Below the pieces are notes generated by a model that saw only the letters and a list, made by a program, of their open reading frames with translations, was not told where the DNA came from and did no database searches. A stretch of 64,000 nt of DNA from Meiothermus granaticius NBRC 107808 (GTDB lineage: Bacteria; Deinococcota; Deinococci; Deinococcales; Thermaceae). Both the position numbers and the translations under genes were made by a program. Positions 8,147 to 19,071 of this stretch are shown here, one piece after another (the first letter of the stretch is position 1; every line of letters starts with the position of its first letter). The DNA lies in NCBI RefSeq assembly GCF_003574355.1, contig NZ_QWLB01000004.1:45381-109380 (forward strand). Reading direction: 5' to 3'.

Positions 8147-9403
8147 CTAGCCGTTATAGGCCTTGTCTAACAGCTCCATCGTGTGCAGTACCGGGAGATC
8201 TTTTCCCAGCTTGCGCAGGTGGGTCTGGATCTGGGTGAAGCAGCCGATGTTCCCGGTAGCCACCACCTGGGCCCCGGTAGCCAGGATGTTGCGGGCCTTG
8301 CGCTCACCCAGGGTAGCGGCGATGGCGGGCTGCTCGAGGTTATAGGTCCCGGCGCTCCCACAGCACAGCTCCCCTTCAGGGATCTCCAGCAGCTCCAGGC
8401 CGGGGATGCTCCGCAGCAGGGCTCGAGGCTCAGCCCGCACCCCCTGGGCGTGCGCCAGGTGGCAGGCATCGTGGTAGGCCACCTTGAGCGGGGTTTTGAG
8501 CGCGGGAGGCGGCTCGAGGCCCAGCTCCGCCAAAAACACCGAGACATCCCTGACCTTTCGGGCAAAGGCCGCGGCCTCGGTCTCTTCAGCCTCGCCCCGA
8601 AAGAGCAGGGGGTACTCCTTGAGCCCCGACCCACATCCAGCCGCATTGGTCAAGACCGCATCTACCTCACCGGAAAAGGCCCTTAGGTTGTTTCGGGCCA
8701 AGCTCAGCGCCCGTGCGCGCTCTCCGGTGTGCATAGCCAGGGCCCCGCAACAGCTTTGGGCCTGGGGGATCAGCACCTCCACCCCGTTCTTGGCCAACAC
8801 CCGCAAGGTGGCCCAGTTGAAGTTGGGTTGCAATACCTGCTGGGCACACCCGGCCAAAAAAGCCACCCTGGCCCGCCGCCGACCTTCTGCGGGGAACAGC
8901 TCAGGCAGGGGCTGGGCCATAGGAAGGGCCTCAGGGAGCAGTTCCAGAGGGGCTTGCAAGGGCTTGGGAAGCAAGGGCTTCATCCGTTGGCCCAGCTGAC
9001 CCAACATCGCGGCGGCCCGAAAGCGGCGGGGGTAGGGCAGGGTCTCTTGAATGGCCATCCTGTACAGCTTTTGAAAGGGTGGGCGGTGGCGGCGGGGCTC
9101 GCTCCAGCCCCGGAAGGTGCTGATCAGTTCGCCGTAGGGCACCCCGCTGGGGCAGGCCGTTACGCAACCCACGCAGCCCAGGCATTTATCCAGGTAGGGG
9201 GCCGCCTCCTCGAGCTCGAGGTTGCCCTCCAAGACCTCCTTCATCAGGAAGATGCGCCCTCGAGGGGAGTCCATCTCCTCGCCCAGCACGCTGTAGGTGG
9301 GGCAAGCCGGTAAGCAAAAACCGCAGTGGACGCAGGCCTCTACCGCATGCGCCATGATTTCGCCCTGAGGGCCGAGTTCTTGAACGGGGATTTTGTGCTG
9401 CAT
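8147..9403 (-). CDS. glcF: Glycolate oxidase iron-sulfur subunit GlcF
   Basis: The start was placed at the ATG at 9403 ([10 protein letters not shown]), giving 418 residues as usual for GlcF; longer in-frame starts run through glcE. Two 4Fe-4S motifs are visible, C-x2-C-x2-C-x3-CP from C24 ([12 protein letters not shown]) and again near residues 74-84 ([12 protein letters not shown]), followed by two CCG domains with [11 protein letters not shown] and [13 protein letters not shown]. GlcF passes electrons from the flavin subunits GlcD/GlcE to the membrane chain during glycolate oxidation to glyoxylate. The gene follows glcE by 5 bp. Confidence 0.95.
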   Translation of the reverse strand: MQHKIPVQELGPQGEIMAHAVEACVHCGFCLPACPTYSVLGEEMDSPRGRIFLMKEVLEGNLELEEAAPYLDKCLGCVGCVTACPSGVPYGELISTFRGWSEPRRHRPPFQKLYRMAIQETLPYPRRFRAAAMLGQLGQRMKPLLPKPLQAPLELLPEALPMAQPLPELFPAEGRRRARVAFLAGCAQQVLQPNFNWATLRVLAKNGVEVLIPQAQSCCGALAMHTGERARALSLARNNLRAFSGEVDAVLTNAAGCGSGLKEYPLLFRGEAEETEAAAFARKVRDVSVFLAELGLEPPPALKTPLKVAYHDACHLAHAQGVRAEPRALLRSIPGLELLEIPEGELCCGSAGTYNLEQPAIAATLGERKARNILATGAQVVATGNIGCFTQIQTHLRKLGKDLPVLHTMELLDKAYNG

Positions 9404-9408
9404 AGGGG

Positions 9409-10488
9409 TTAGGGGGCAAAGCGGCTTAGGGGATCGAGGGCTTGGGTCACCCGGTGGCCGAAGGCTTGGGAGCAGTCTACCCCGATCCGAGGGGACTCGA
9501 GGTGAGCCGCCTCCCCTCCCCCGAGCACCAAGCCCGAAAGCCCTTGCGACCGGAGGAGCTGATCCAGTTGCGCGATTTCCCCAGGCCAGCGGAGGTAGAG
9601 TAAATTCCCTGCGCTTAGGTAGCGCCGCTCCCCCATTGGAAGCCGGGCCTCCAACGCGGAAATTTGCTTGGCGGTGATGGGCACTTTCACCAGATGCCCC
9701 GCCCCCCACTGAAGCTGCCCGATCTCGCGCCAGTACTGGCGCTCCGGCTCCCCCTCGAGCCGCTCGACCGCTCGGGAGGTCCCCAAAAACCCCAAGATCC
9801 GCTCGATTCGCAGAGGTAAGGCCTGGCCCAACCCCCCTACCCGCAGGATCAGCCGGGCCGGGCTGGGCTCGAGGTCGAGGGTATAGAACTCGAAGGGGGA
9901 GCAGGCCAGCGCGTAGAGGGTCTGAATGGCCTCCTCGAGGCTTCCCAGGCTCACCCGTAGGGTTACGGTGGCCTTGGGAAAGGGAAAAACCTTGAAGGCC
10001 ACCTCGGTCAGAACCCCCAACCGCCCCAGGCTGCCCACCATCAGCTTGGGCAGATCGAAGCCCGCAGCATTTTTCACCACCTTCCCCCCACCCTTGATCA
10101 GGTTGCCCTCCCCGTCCACAAACTTGACCCCAAGGATGAAATCGCGCACCCCCCCATAGCGCTGCCGCAGCGGCCCAGAAAGCCCCGCAGCCACAGTCCC
10201 GCCTAGGGTGGCCCCGGCCTCCACGAAGGGCGGGTCAAAGGGCAGATACTGCCCGTGCTGGGCCAGCAGGCCCTCCACCTCGATGAGGGGGGTTCCGGCT
10301 TGGGCGACCAGCACAAACTCACCGGGGTCGTACTCGAGGACCCCCCTCAGGCCGGTCATGTCCAGCACGGCCTGGCCGGCTCTCGGGGTGGAGAGTGCGG
10401 GTTTACTGCCCCCCCCTCGGGGAAGCCACCGCTCCTGGGTGGGGATGGCTTCCTGCAGTTCCTGTACAGTGGTTGGTCGAAGGGTCAT
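9409..10488 (-). CDS. glcE: Glycolate oxidase FAD-binding subunit GlcE
   Basis: A 359-residue FAD-binding (PCMH-fold) protein, shorter than GlcD as expected. The N-terminal FAD domain shows [14 protein letters not shown] near residues 18-31, a [24 protein letters not shown] stretch near 93-116 and [24 protein letters not shown] near 132-155. It forms the flavin part of glycolate dehydrogenase with GlcD and passes electrons to GlcF. The genes lie in order glcD-glcE-glcF-glycerate kinase on the minus strand with short gaps, one operon. Confidence 0.94.
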   Translation of the reverse strand: MTLRPTTVQELQEAIPTQERWLPRGGGSKPALSTPRAGQAVLDMTGLRGVLEYDPGEFVLVAQAGTPLIEVEGLLAQHGQYLPFDPPFVEAGATLGGTVAAGLSGPLRQRYGGVRDFILGVKFVDGEGNLIKGGGKVVKNAAGFDLPKLMVGSLGRLGVLTEVAFKVFPFPKATVTLRVSLGSLEEAIQTLYALACSPFEFYTLDLEPSPARLILRVGGLGQALPLRIERILGFLGTSRAVERLEGEPERQYWREIGQLQWGAGHLVKVPITAKQISALEARLPMGERRYLSAGNLLYLRWPGEIAQLDQLLRSQGLSGLVLGGGEAAHLESPRIGVDCSQAFGHRVTQALDPLSRFAP

Positions 10489-10507
10489 ACCGGCTCCACG
10501 GGTGGGC

Positions 10508-11968
10508 TCATTCCCGCGAGATTACCCCGGCTTGCTCCAAAGGATGCGCGCCGTGCGCGGTTACTGCCGGGGCCTCCCCGCCTGGGAACATCTTCCCACG
10601 GTTGGACAGCTCGAGCGGGTCCACCGCCCGGCGGATGCGGCGCATGGCCTCCAGATCGGCTTCAGCAAACATCTCGGGCATATATTCTTTTTTCTCCATC
10701 CCCACCCCGTGCTCCCCGGTGATGGTCCCCCCTAGCCGCACACACATCCGCAGAATTTCCCCCGCCAACCTCTCGCCGCGCTCGAGCTCCCCCGGCACCT
10801 TTCCGTCGTACAGGATCAGGGGGTGCAGGTTCCCGTCCCCGGCGTGAAACACATTGGCCACCCGTAGGCCGTGTTCCTGGGAGAGCCGCTCGATCTCCGC
10901 CAGGGCCCGCCCCAGCTTTGAGCGCGGCACCACTCCGTCCTGCACGATGTAATCCGGGCTGAGCCGCCCCACCGCCGAAAACGCCGCCTTGCGCCCCTTC
11001 CAGATCTTCATTCGCTCTTCAGCGTCCCGGGCCACCCGGACTTCGTAGGGACCGGAGCGCTCGATCACCCTGGACAACTGCTCGGCCTCGGCTTCTACCT
11101 GTGGGGCCTCGCCCTCGAGCTCCACGATCAACAGGGCCCGGGCGGCGGTGGGGTACCCCGCGTGAACTGCGGCCTCGGCGGCCTCAATCGCCAGGTTATC
11201 CATGATCTCCATCGCCCCTGGAAGCAGCCCGCTGGCCACCACCGCCGCGACCGCATCCCCTGCCTTCTCCAGGGCATCATAGGCGGCCAGAAGGGTGTGG
11301 TATTTCTCCGGCTTGGGCAGCAGGCGCAGGGTGACCTCGAGGGCAATCCCCATCAGCCCCTCTGAGCCCACAAACAGCCCCAACCAGTCCGGGCCGAGCC
11401 CCTCCAGGCTCTCCCCACCCAGCTCCACCACCTCCCCGGTGGGCAGCACCACCTTGGCTCCCAGCACGTGGTTGGAGGTCATGCCGTACTTAAGGCAGTG
11501 GGCCCCACCAGAGTTAAACGCCAGGTTGCCCCCAATGGTCGAGACCGGCTGCGAGGAGGGGTCGGGGGCGTAGTACAGACCGTAAGGGGCCGCCGCATCC
11601 GAGACCCGCAGGTTGATGTGCCCAGGTTGCACCACCGCGATCCGCTCGTTGGGGTCAAGCCGCAGCAGCCGATTCAGGCGGTTCAGCCCAATCACCACCC
11701 CACCCTCAACCGGCAGCGAGCCGCCTGAAAGGCTGGTGCCGGAACCTCGAGCCGTGAAGGGAACTTTATGGCGAGCACAAGTCCGCACGATTTCGACCAC
11801 TTCTTCGCTGGTTTGCGGCAAAACCACCGCGCAGGGCCGAGCCCGGAACGCGGTCAGCGCGTCAGACTCATAGGGGGCAAGCTGAGCGGCCTCGGTCAAG
11901 AAGCGTTCTTTGGGAAGAATCCGGGCCAGATCAGCCAATAGCTCGGCAAGGGTCGCGGAAGCGGTCAT
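10508..11968 (-). CDS. glcD: Glycolate oxidase FAD-linked subunit GlcD
   Basis: The start chosen is the ATG at 11968 ([10 protein letters not shown]), which has AGGAG five to six bases upstream; a longer in-frame start at 12058 lacks support. The 486-residue product has the FAD-binding PCMH domain ([16 protein letters not shown] near residues 69-84, [20 protein letters not shown] near 137-156) and the C-terminal FAD-linked oxidase domain with [16 protein letters not shown] and [11 protein letters not shown]. It oxidises glycolate (or D-lactate) to the 2-oxo acid. First gene of the glcDEF-glycerate kinase operon. Confidence 0.95.
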   Translation of the reverse strand: MTASATLAELLADLARILPKERFLTEAAQLAPYESDALTAFRARPCAVVLPQTSEEVVEIVRTCARHKVPFTARGSGTSLSGGSLPVEGGVVIGLNRLNRLLRLDPNERIAVVQPGHINLRVSDAAAPYGLYYAPDPSSQPVSTIGGNLAFNSGGAHCLKYGMTSNHVLGAKVVLPTGEVVELGGESLEGLGPDWLGLFVGSEGLMGIALEVTLRLLPKPEKYHTLLAAYDALEKAGDAVAAVVASGLLPGAMEIMDNLAIEAAEAAVHAGYPTAARALLIVELEGEAPQVEAEAEQLSRVIERSGPYEVRVARDAEERMKIWKGRKAAFSAVGRLSPDYIVQDGVVPRSKLGRALAEIERLSQEHGLRVANVFHAGDGNLHPLILYDGKVPGELERGERLAGEILRMCVRLGGTITGEHGVGMEKKEYMPEMFAEADLEAMRRIRRAVDPLELSNRGKMFPGGEAPAVTAHGAHPLEQAGVISRE

Positions 11969-12077
11969 AGCTGCTCCTATGTCCTCGAGCATACCGGAAA
12001 CCGGAAGAAAAGCGGCACTTGACCCCACGGGCAACTGACCCGCTCGAGCGAGCCTCAACCGCTAAGCTAAAGCGGAT

Positions 12078-13568
12078 ATGCTGGCCCAGGTACGAACCTA
12101 CAGCCTGTTTGGCCTCGAGGCCCAGCCCATCACGGTCGAGGTGGACGTTTCGCAAGGGATGCCCTTCTACGCCGTGGTAGGCTTGCCCGACAAGGCCGTG
12201 GAGGAGTCGCGCGAGCGCGTGCGAGCCGCCCTCAAGAACGCTGGCTTTCCCTATCCCCAGGGGCGGGTGGTGATCAACCTGGCCCCGGCAGAACTGCGCA
12301 AGGAAGGCACCCATTATGACCTGCCCATTGCCCTGGGGCTGCTCTGCGCCCAGGGAACCCTTCCCCCCGAAGCCCTGAAAGGCTTTGCGGCGGCGGGCGA
12401 GCTGGGCCTGGACGCGGAACTACGCCCGGTTCCGGGGGCGGTTAACCTGGCCCTGGGGGCCCTTCTAGAGGGCTACAAGCTCCTGATGCCCCAGGCTTCT
12501 GCCGAAGAGGCCGCCCTGATTGAAGGGGTGCAGGTGTTTGGGGCGGCGCATCTGGCGCAGCTGGTGCAGTTTTTGCTGGGGGCCGAAGAACTGCCCGCCG
12601 CCCGTGCGGGCCAGGTTGTGCAAAGCCTGGATGCCTCCCTCGATCTGCTCGACGTCAAGGGCCAGGCCAAGGCCAAGCGGGCCCTGGAGATCGCTGCTGC
12701 CGGAGGGCACCACCTGCTGATGAGCGGCAGCCCCGGCTCGGGCAAGACCATGCTGGCCAAGCGTCTGCCGGGTCTGCTGCCACTGCTGGCCCCGGAGGAG
12801 GCGCTCGAGGTCACCCGCATCCACTCCGCCGCCGGGCGGCTCATGAAGGGCCTCCTCAAAACCGCCCCCTTTCGCAGCCCCCACCACACCGTCTCGGATG
12901 CCGGGTTGATTGGCGGCGGTACCATCCCCAAGCCCGGCGAGATCTCCCTGGCCCACCGGGGGGTCTTGTTCCTGGACGAGTTCCCCGAGTTTTCCCGCGA
13001 CGCCCTGGAAGTGCTGCGCCAACCCCTGGAAGATGGCGTGGTCACCATCTCGAGGGCCCGGGCCAGCTTTACCTATCCAGCCAGATTTCTCCTGGTGGCT
13101 GCTATGAACCCCTGTCTCTGTGGATTTTGGAATGATTCTCAAGTACCCTGCACCTGCACCCCCGGCCAGCGTCTGCGCTATGTGAACCGAATCAGCGGCC
13201 CGTTGCTGGATCGCTTCGACCTGGTGGTGGAGGTGCCCCGGCTTACCCCGGAGGAACTGGCCCGTGTTCCTGAGGGTGAATCTACGGCAATGGTGCGGGA
13301 ACGGGTGCTGACGGCGCGGGAGCGGATGCAGTCCCGCCAGGGCAAGCTGAACAGCGAACTCTTTGGCCGCGATTTGCGGCGACACACGGTGCTTTCTCCC
13401 TCTTCCGAGGCCCTGCTGCAAGCCGCCACCCAGCGCCTGGCCCTCACCGCAAGAAGCTATGACCGCATCCTGCGGGTGGCGCGTACCATCGCCGACCTAG
13501 CGGGGGCGGAGTACATCCAGGAAGCCCATCTGGCTGAGGCCCTGACGTATCGAAGGAGTCTGCCCTAA
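12078..13568 (+). CDS. comM: YifB/ComM-family Mg-chelatase-like AAA+ ATPase
   Basis: A 496-residue protein with the family layout: an N-terminal Lon-like fold (residues 1-170, with [20 protein letters not shown] near 54-73), an AAA+ Mg-chelatase domain with Walker A GSPGSGKT near 217-224 and Walker [10 protein letters not shown] near 300, an inserted cysteine cluster [19 protein letters not shown], and a C-terminal ChlI-like lid. ComM in naturally competent bacteria is a hexameric helicase that promotes branch migration during integration of transforming DNA; Thermaceae are naturally competent, so this role is likely. Divergent from the glc operon. Confidence 0.92.
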   Translation: MLAQVRTYSLFGLEAQPITVEVDVSQGMPFYAVVGLPDKAVEESRERVRAALKNAGFPYPQGRVVINLAPAELRKEGTHYDLPIALGLLCAQGTLPPEALKGFAAAGELGLDAELRPVPGAVNLALGALLEGYKLLMPQASAEEAALIEGVQVFGAAHLAQLVQFLLGAEELPAARAGQVVQSLDASLDLLDVKGQAKAKRALEIAAAGGHHLLMSGSPGSGKTMLAKRLPGLLPLLAPEEALEVTRIHSAAGRLMKGLLKTAPFRSPHHTVSDAGLIGGGTIPKPGEISLAHRGVLFLDEFPEFSRDALEVLRQPLEDGVVTISRARASFTYPARFLLVAAMNPCLCGFWNDSQVPCTCTPGQRLRYVNRISGPLLDRFDLVVEVPRLTPEELARVPEGESTAMVRERVLTARERMQSRQGKLNSELFGRDLRRHTVLSPSSEALLQAATQRLALTARSYDRILRVARTIADLAGAEYIQEAHLAEALTYRRSLP

Positions 13569-13586
13569 GGCGCCCCGCATCCGGCC

Positions 13587-16517
13587 TTATATCCCGGCCA
13601 CCTGGAACACCCCACCCATCTCGGCATTGGCCTCCCTGATTTTTTCCTCCCCGGTCACCACTGCCAAAGCAGCTTCCCCTTGCAGATAGGTCTCGGCTAC
13701 CCGGCGCAAATCGCTGAAGTGCACCTCGAGCATCCGCTGCTTGAAGCGCATTTTCTTGTCCAGGGTATACCCTGCCAGATCACTGAAAAACCGTACCCGA
13801 CCCTTATTATCTGGGGAGAGCAGGGGATCCACGTCTCCTGCAGCCCCCAGGATGGCCTCTTTGAGTTTTTCGGCCTCGAGGTCCCGCCCCAAGAACTCGA
13901 AGATCCCGCCGTAGACCTGAAACGTGCGCACCACATGGGGATCCCGATAGGAGAGCAGGGCGAAGGTCCCGCTCTCGGGCCGGGTCACGGCAAAACCGCC
14001 ATAGGCTCCGCCTTTCTCGCGAACCTCCTTGTGCAAGTACTCGGTGCGCAGGAGCTGCGCCAGCACCATCAGGGCTGGGGCATCCGGGTGGTCGTAGGGT
14101 ACGGTGCGCCAAACCTTGGCGTTGTAGGCCACCGGAACCGCGGTGGTGCGGGCCTGGGGGCGTAGCTGGGCCGAGGGCAGAATGGTCTTCTCCTCGAGCA
14201 AAGAGCGCTCAGGCAGCGCCGCGAGCAGCTCCTGCACCCTGGCCTCCAGCCCGCCCAGCTCCTTCTCCTCGCTGGTCACACAGACGTTGACCTTCGCCCT
14301 GCGGAACAGGTACTGCCGGATGCGCTCGAGGTCATCCACCAGCGCCCCTAGCCCCGCCTCATCGAGCCCGGCCAGCCGCTTTAGGGTAGCCAGTTGCTCC
14401 AAACCTTCCCATCGGGCCTGCAGGCTGAATTTGCCCCCGAACTGGGCCTCGGCCAGATACCAGGCAAAGAGGTGTCCCGCCTGCACCACCCGGGCCTCAA
14501 ACCCCGCCTTGAGCTGCCCCAGCAGGTTCTTGAGGTGGGAGGGTTCCCATTTCAAGTCGGTGAGAAGGTCACGCAGAATTGCCAAGAACTCCCCGTGGTT
14601 GCGATACAGGGCCTTTCCCGAGAGGGTAAACTTCTGGTTGAAGGCTTCCGCATCCCCTGGCAAGGTACGCAGCCCCACCGCCGCCCCGATCCCGCCGGTA
14701 TGGGCCTCGATGCGCTCGGCCATCTCCAGATAGCTGCTCTTCCCTGCCCCCATCCGAGGGACCACAAAGGCAAACAGCGGCAGCAAATCCTTGAGGTCAT
14801 CCGGCAACCCAGCGACCTCGAACTGCAGGTCGAGGTAGCTGATCCCATTGGTGGGTTGGGGAAACAACCCCAGGGTGTTCCCAGCCGATTCCCGAACGCG
14901 GTGGGGCACGTCCTCGAGGGTCATGGGGATATCGGAGATCTCCAGGGTGGGCAGCACCGAGAGGTCTTCAGGGGCCTCCTGTCGGGCTTTGAGGGCCTGG
15001 GCTTCATGGATGATCTCCTGCACCTGTGCATCGGACAGGGCTGCCCTAATGGCCTCCAAGCGGCTCCGCTCCTCGGCCTCGAGTCGCTCGGTCATCTGGG
15101 GATCGGGCTTGAGAAGGATGGTGGCCCGGTGGGGATTATCCAGGAGGTACTGGCGAATCAGCCCCTCCAGGAAAGGCCCCTTGGCTCGCTCGGCCTCAAG
15201 GCCCTCCAGGGCCGCATCAAACTGTAAGGCCAGATAGGGGTCCCCCCCGTTGAGGTAGGGCATCGCCAACTGGAAGAACACCTTGAGGGCATAGGGCATC
15301 CCGGCGTTGGAAACCTCGCGCGACTCGAGCTCCATGCGGTGAATGGCCGCATCTACCATAGCCCGGTCCAGCCCCTGCTCGGCCTGCTCCCGCAGAGTGT
15401 TCAGGATGATTTCCTCTACTGCCGGGGCGTCCTCGGGGTCTATGCCCTTGAGCCCCGCCCCAAAGACGGCCTCACGGAAATCGGCCTCCAGACCGGTGCC
15501 GTCGGCCAGGGCCTCGCCCAGCTTGCTCTCGATCAGGGCCTTGCGCAAAGGGGAGGCTGCGTTGGCCAGCAAAACCCTTTCCAGCACGCTCAACCCCAGA
15601 ATCTCGACCTCGTTCCCCACAAACGCCGTCTTCCATCCCACCCAAACCTGGGCCTTCTTGGCCAGGGGCTCGCCGGGAGCAATCGGGTAGGTAGCCTCCC
15701 GTCGGACCGGGCGGTTAAAGCGGGGCTGATCGGGGATGGCGGTCTGGGGATCAATCTTTGAAAAGCGCCTGAGCACCTGCTGCTCGATGGTCTCTAAAGT
15801 CCCCTCCAGAGGCAGGTTGCCATAAGTGTAGAAATAGGCGTTGGAGGGGTGATAATGCCGAGCGTGAAAGGCTTTGAGCGCCTCCCAGGACAGATCGGGG
15901 ATGTAGCGGGGATCCCCGCCAGAGTTATGGGCATAGGTCAGGTTGGGAAAGATAGCCTGCCCGATCTCACGGTACATTACGCTGGCCGGAGAGGACATGC
16001 TGCCCTTCATCTCGTTGAAAACCACCCCTTCATACCCCAGCGGTGAGGCCGGGTTGTCCAGCTCGGCAAACTGGTAACGCCACCCCTCCTGGCGGAAGCT
16101 GTCATAGGAGATGGTCGGGAAGAAGCAGGCATCGAGGTAGACCTCGAGCAGGTTGTGGTAGTCTTTGGGGTTGCGGGTGGCAAAGGGGTACACCGTGCGA
16201 TCCGGCCAGGTCATGGCATTCATGAAGGTCGAGAGCGAGCGCGGGCCCATAGCAAAGAAGGGATCACGCACCGGGTAGCGCTCGGAACCGGCCAAGACCA
16301 CATGCTCGAGGATATGGGCGATTCCGGTGGAATCCTCGGGCACGGTGGGAAAAGCCACCGCGAAGGCGTTGTTGTCGTCCGGGCAAGCGATGTGAATATG
16401 CCGGGCCCCGGTGGGCTCGTGCAGAAGTTCGTGATAGGTGCCGTTAAGGTGCGGCAGGGGCGCAGTGCGAATCACACGATAATTACCGATGCGGGCATCT
16501 TTTTCTAAAACAGCCAT
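13587..16517 (-). CDS. M16C peptidase (PreP-like zinc metalloprotease)
   Basis: The ATG at 16517 (MAVLEKDARIG) gives 976 residues, the normal length for presequence-protease-type M16C enzymes. The inverted zinc motif HILEH occurs near residues 67-71, the distal glutamate region follows (GVVFNEMKGSMSS near 165-177), and a C-terminal half carries the RY-type closing domain (EKGGAYGGFAVT near 840). M16 proteases cleave peptides inside a closed two-half chamber. A TACACT hexamer lies 7 bp upstream of this ATG with no Shine-Dalgarno, suggesting leaderless translation. It converges on comM with an 18-bp gap. Confidence 0.93.
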   Translation of the reverse strand: MAVLEKDARIGNYRVIRTAPLPHLNGTYHELLHEPTGARHIHIACPDDNNAFAVAFPTVPEDSTGIAHILEHVVLAGSERYPVRDPFFAMGPRSLSTFMNAMTWPDRTVYPFATRNPKDYHNLLEVYLDACFFPTISYDSFRQEGWRYQFAELDNPASPLGYEGVVFNEMKGSMSSPASVMYREIGQAIFPNLTYAHNSGGDPRYIPDLSWEALKAFHARHYHPSNAYFYTYGNLPLEGTLETIEQQVLRRFSKIDPQTAIPDQPRFNRPVRREATYPIAPGEPLAKKAQVWVGWKTAFVGNEVEILGLSVLERVLLANAASPLRKALIESKLGEALADGTGLEADFREAVFGAGLKGIDPEDAPAVEEIILNTLREQAEQGLDRAMVDAAIHRMELESREVSNAGMPYALKVFFQLAMPYLNGGDPYLALQFDAALEGLEAERAKGPFLEGLIRQYLLDNPHRATILLKPDPQMTERLEAEERSRLEAIRAALSDAQVQEIIHEAQALKARQEAPEDLSVLPTLEISDIPMTLEDVPHRVRESAGNTLGLFPQPTNGISYLDLQFEVAGLPDDLKDLLPLFAFVVPRMGAGKSSYLEMAERIEAHTGGIGAAVGLRTLPGDAEAFNQKFTLSGKALYRNHGEFLAILRDLLTDLKWEPSHLKNLLGQLKAGFEARVVQAGHLFAWYLAEAQFGGKFSLQARWEGLEQLATLKRLAGLDEAGLGALVDDLERIRQYLFRRAKVNVCVTSEEKELGGLEARVQELLAALPERSLLEEKTILPSAQLRPQARTTAVPVAYNAKVWRTVPYDHPDAPALMVLAQLLRTEYLHKEVREKGGAYGGFAVTRPESGTFALLSYRDPHVVRTFQVYGGIFEFLGRDLEAEKLKEAILGAAGDVDPLLSPDNKGRVRFFSDLAGYTLDKKMRFKQRMLEVHFSDLRRVAETYLQGEAALAVVTGEEKIREANAEMGGVFQVAGI

Positions 16518-16657
16518 GGTTATGAGTGTAACCCAGCCCGCCCGAAGGAGCATGTCCTAAGTCGCAAAGCCCCGGCGGTAATCCAAAGCAAGCTCACCAT
16601 TGCCCCCCGCCCAGGGGCCGGATACTACAGGGGTCGGGCTTCGGCCTAGATCCCACT

Positions 16658-17188
16658 ATGAACTTTCTTGAACTCATGCGCGAAGACATCCAAGCTGTGC
16701 TGGACAAAGACCCCGCAGCCCACAGCGCCCTCGAGGTCGTGCTCACCAGCCCCGGCCTCCACGCCCTGTGGATGCACCGGCTCGAGCACCGGCTATGGAA
16801 GGCCGGGTTCCGCTTGTTGGCTCGAGTGATCGCTCACTGGACGCGCATGTTCACCGGGGTGGAAATTCACCCTGGGGCCACGATCGGGCGGCGGGTGGTC
16901 ATTGATCACGGCATGGGGGTGGTGATCGGTGAGACCGCTGAGGTGGGCAATGATGTGCTGATCTTTCATGGGGTGGCCCTAGGAGGCACCGGCTTTGGCC
17001 GAGGCAAACGCCATCCCACGGTTGGAAACAACGTGCTGATTGGCACCGGGGCCAAGATTCTCGGGCCCATCACCATTGGGGACGGGGCCCGGATAGGGGC
17101 CAACAGCGTGGTTCTGGAGAACATTCCCCCCGATAGCACCGCGGTCGGGGCCCCGGCCCGGGTCATTCGGCGCAAATCGCCCGTCTGA
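16658..17188 (+). CDS. cysE: Serine O-acetyltransferase
   Basis: A 176-residue short-form CysE: an N-terminal helical region (residues 1-60) and a left-handed beta-helix of hexapeptide repeats containing [22 protein letters not shown] near residues 69-90 and [20 protein letters not shown] near 107-126, which includes the catalytic Asp-His dyad region. It acetylates L-serine with acetyl-CoA to give O-acetylserine, the substrate for cysteine synthase. The short C-terminus lacks a clear Ile-terminated cysteine-synthase-binding tail (it ends RRKSPV). Stand-alone gene, converging on the histidine kinase gene. Confidence 0.95.
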   Translation: MNFLELMREDIQAVLDKDPAAHSALEVVLTSPGLHALWMHRLEHRLWKAGFRLLARVIAHWTRMFTGVEIHPGATIGRRVVIDHGMGVVIGETAEVGNDVLIFHGVALGGTGFGRGKRHPTVGNNVLIGTGAKILGPITIGDGARIGANSVVLENIPPDSTAVGAPARVIRRKSPV

Positions 17189-17197
17189 AGGGGGCCT

Positions 17198-18295
17198 TCA
17201 AGCCTGGCCCTTCAGGGGCAAGCAAATCCAGAAACGAGCCCCGCCCTCCGGGCGATTATCTGCGTCCACGCGACCTCCGTGGGCTTCTACCAGGGCCTTG
17301 ACGATTGCCAGTCCGAGGCCGGTGCCGCCGCTCTCGCGGGCCCTCGAGGGCTCTGCCCGATAGAAGCGCTCAAACAGATGGGGCAGGTGCTCTGGCGCAA
17401 TGCCCGGCCCGGTGTCGCAAACCTCGAGCCGTGCGTTTTCTCCTTCAGAATCCAGTTTTACGATAATCCGTCCCCCCTTTGGGGTGTGGCGCAGGGCATT
17501 TTCCAGCAGGTTGAGGAGCACCTGCTTTAGCCGCTCGGGGTCGGCGTGGGTGGAGAGGGGCCGGAGGGTGGCTTCCAGTTCAACCCCCGCCGCCTCGGCC
17601 CGGGGTTGAACGCTGGCCAGTGCATCTTCAACCAGGCCGTCCAACGCAATCAACCGGGGCCGTAACACCAGCTGGCCGGTGTCAGAGAGCGAAAGGGTGC
17701 GCAGGTCCTGCACCAGCCGGGTCAGCAGGTCCACCTCGCCTACCAGGCGGCGCAGATTCTCGGAAGAAGCCTCCAGCAAGCCGTCGGACATGGACTCGAG
17801 GTCGCCCTTCAGGATGGTCAGGGGGGTGCGTAGCTCGTGGGCGATATCGGCAATCATCTGCCGCTCGCGCTCCTCCTTGGCTGCCAGCTCGGCGGCCACA
17901 TCGTTGAATGCCCGGCCCAGCTCGGCCAGCTCGTCCCTACCCTGCACCCTTACCCGCACAGCATGTTCTCCCCGCCCAAAGCGGCGGGTGGCCTGGGTCA
18001 GGGCCTGCACCGGCTGCACCAGACGAAAGGCCAGGTAGGTTCCCACGCCCAGGGCCACCCCCAGGGCCAGCAGGCTGGAACGCCAGCTCGAAGCCTGCAA
18101 CTGCGCCAGCAGGATCTGCCGCCCACGGCCCGGCGTCCCCCCTGATAGTGTTTCCCCGCTACGGGCGGCCTCGTTGCCGGCCACGAAGTTTTGAAAGTGG
18201 TCTCGGGCCTCCTGGTAGCCCAGCCAACCGGTAAGTCCCGCAGCAAAAACAGCCACCAGGGCAAAGGCCAGGGCCAGCCGAACCACCAGCTTCAT
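17198..18295 (-). CDS. Membrane sensor histidine kinase (HAMP, HisKA, HATPase)
   Basis: A 365-residue kinase. One membrane helix spans residues 5-27, a short extracytoplasmic loop (about 45 residues, no recognised sensor fold) leads to a second helix near 75-93, then HAMP to about 145. The H-box is IADIAHELRTP with His153; the ATP-binding domain has N-box ENALRH, G1 DTGPGIAP and G2 GTGLGLAI. It autophosphorylates and passes phosphate to the OmpR-type regulator encoded 12 bp upstream. The signal is unknown; the small periplasmic loop suggests an envelope or metal stimulus (inference). Confidence 0.94.
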   Translation of the reverse strand: MKLVVRLALAFALVAVFAAGLTGWLGYQEARDHFQNFVAGNEAARSGETLSGGTPGRGRQILLAQLQASSWRSSLLALGVALGVGTYLAFRLVQPVQALTQATRRFGRGEHAVRVRVQGRDELAELGRAFNDVAAELAAKEERERQMIADIAHELRTPLTILKGDLESMSDGLLEASSENLRRLVGEVDLLTRLVQDLRTLSLSDTGQLVLRPRLIALDGLVEDALASVQPRAEAAGVELEATLRPLSTHADPERLKQVLLNLLENALRHTPKGGRIIVKLDSEGENARLEVCDTGPGIAPEHLPHLFERFYRAEPSRARESGGTGLGLAIVKALVEAHGGRVDADNRPEGGARFWICLPLKGQA

Positions 18296-18307
18296 CGCAA
18301 TCTCCCC

Positions 18308-18994
18308 CTAGTCAGCGTTGGAGCCCATTCCACTCAAGCGATAGCCCACCCCGCGCACGGTCTCGAGCTGCTCTCCGCAGGCGCCCAGACGTTCCCGCAG
18401 GTTCTTGATGTGAACATTGATGGTGCGTTCATCGACTCCGGAGTCGCCCAGTGCGTCCATGATCTCGTTACGGGTAAAGGCCTTGCCGGGGTGTGCGGCC
18501 AGAGCAGCCAGCAGGCGCAGTTGCGTGGGGGTAAGGCTCAGAGGTTCTCCCCGGCAGCGGGCCTGGAAAGCCTCGAGGTCAATCTCTAACCCCCCCACCT
18601 GGTAGTGCTGGGGGGTCCTGACCTGGCCCTTGCTGCGGCGCAGCACCGCCTTGACCCGCGCCACCACCTCCCGGGGGTTGAAGGGCTTGACGATATAGTC
18701 GTCGGCGCCAAGTTCCAGGCCCAGGAGCCGATCCACGTCCTCGGCCCTGGCGGTAACCATCAGGATGGGCACTTCCGACTCGCGGCGGATGCGCTTGGTT
18801 ACCTCCAGGCCGTCGAGCTCGGGAATCATGAGGTCCATCAGGATCAGGTCGGGCTGGACCGCCCGCCAGAACTCGAGGGCGCGTTTACCGTCCGCAGCCC
18901 GCTCGGTGCGAAAACCTTCGGCCCGCAGATACCGCTCGAGGACATCAGCGATGCGGGCCTCATCCTCCACTATCAGCACCCGTTCTCCAGCCAT
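18308..18994 (-). CDS. OmpR/PhoB-family response regulator
   Basis: A 228-residue two-domain regulator. The receiver domain has acidic residues D11/E12, phospho-acceptor D54 (ILMDLMIPE), and a conserved Thr/Lys pair (MVTARAED, YIVKPFNPRE). The C-terminal winged helix includes NVHIKNLRERLG and a TVRGVGYRLSG ending typical of OmpR types. The start at 18994 has AGGGGG upstream; an ATG 12 bp earlier is also possible. It precedes the histidine kinase gene by 12 bp. The ferritin-like DUF2202 gene lies just upstream on the same strand and is a candidate target. Confidence 0.93.
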   Translation of the reverse strand: MAGERVLIVEDEARIADVLERYLRAEGFRTERAADGKRALEFWRAVQPDLILMDLMIPELDGLEVTKRIRRESEVPILMVTARAEDVDRLLGLELGADDYIVKPFNPREVVARVKAVLRRSKGQVRTPQHYQVGGLEIDLEAFQARCRGEPLSLTPTQLRLLAALAAHPGKAFTRNEIMDALGDSGVDERTINVHIKNLRERLGACGEQLETVRGVGYRLSGMGSNAD

Positions 18995-19030
18995 AGTCCC
19001 CCTCATGGTAAGGCCCTCTTCAAAGAGCAG

Positions 19031-19050
19031 AAGCCCCCTCAGGGGGGCCT
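19031..19050 (-). terminator. GC-rich hairpin after DUF2202 gene
   Basis: AGCCCCC, a 3-nt loop and GGGGGGCT make a short, very stable stem. On the minus strand it follows the stop of the DUF2202 gene by about 20 bp and is trailed by TCTGCTCTTT. It could end most transcripts before the two-component genes, or act as a partial attenuator; the T-tract is poor. Confidence 0.45.
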
Positions 19051-19071
19051 CCGCTCGGGAGGGACATCAAC

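Noticed and set aside
11931..12314. A minus-strand frame bridging the glcD/comM divergent region
   Set aside because: It spans the start of comM and contains no known motif; glcD has a better start with a Shine-Dalgarno.
14394..15227. A 277-residue open frame antisense to the M16C protease gene
   Set aside because: The sense frame is continuous and family-consistent over 976 residues; the antisense frame is compositional.
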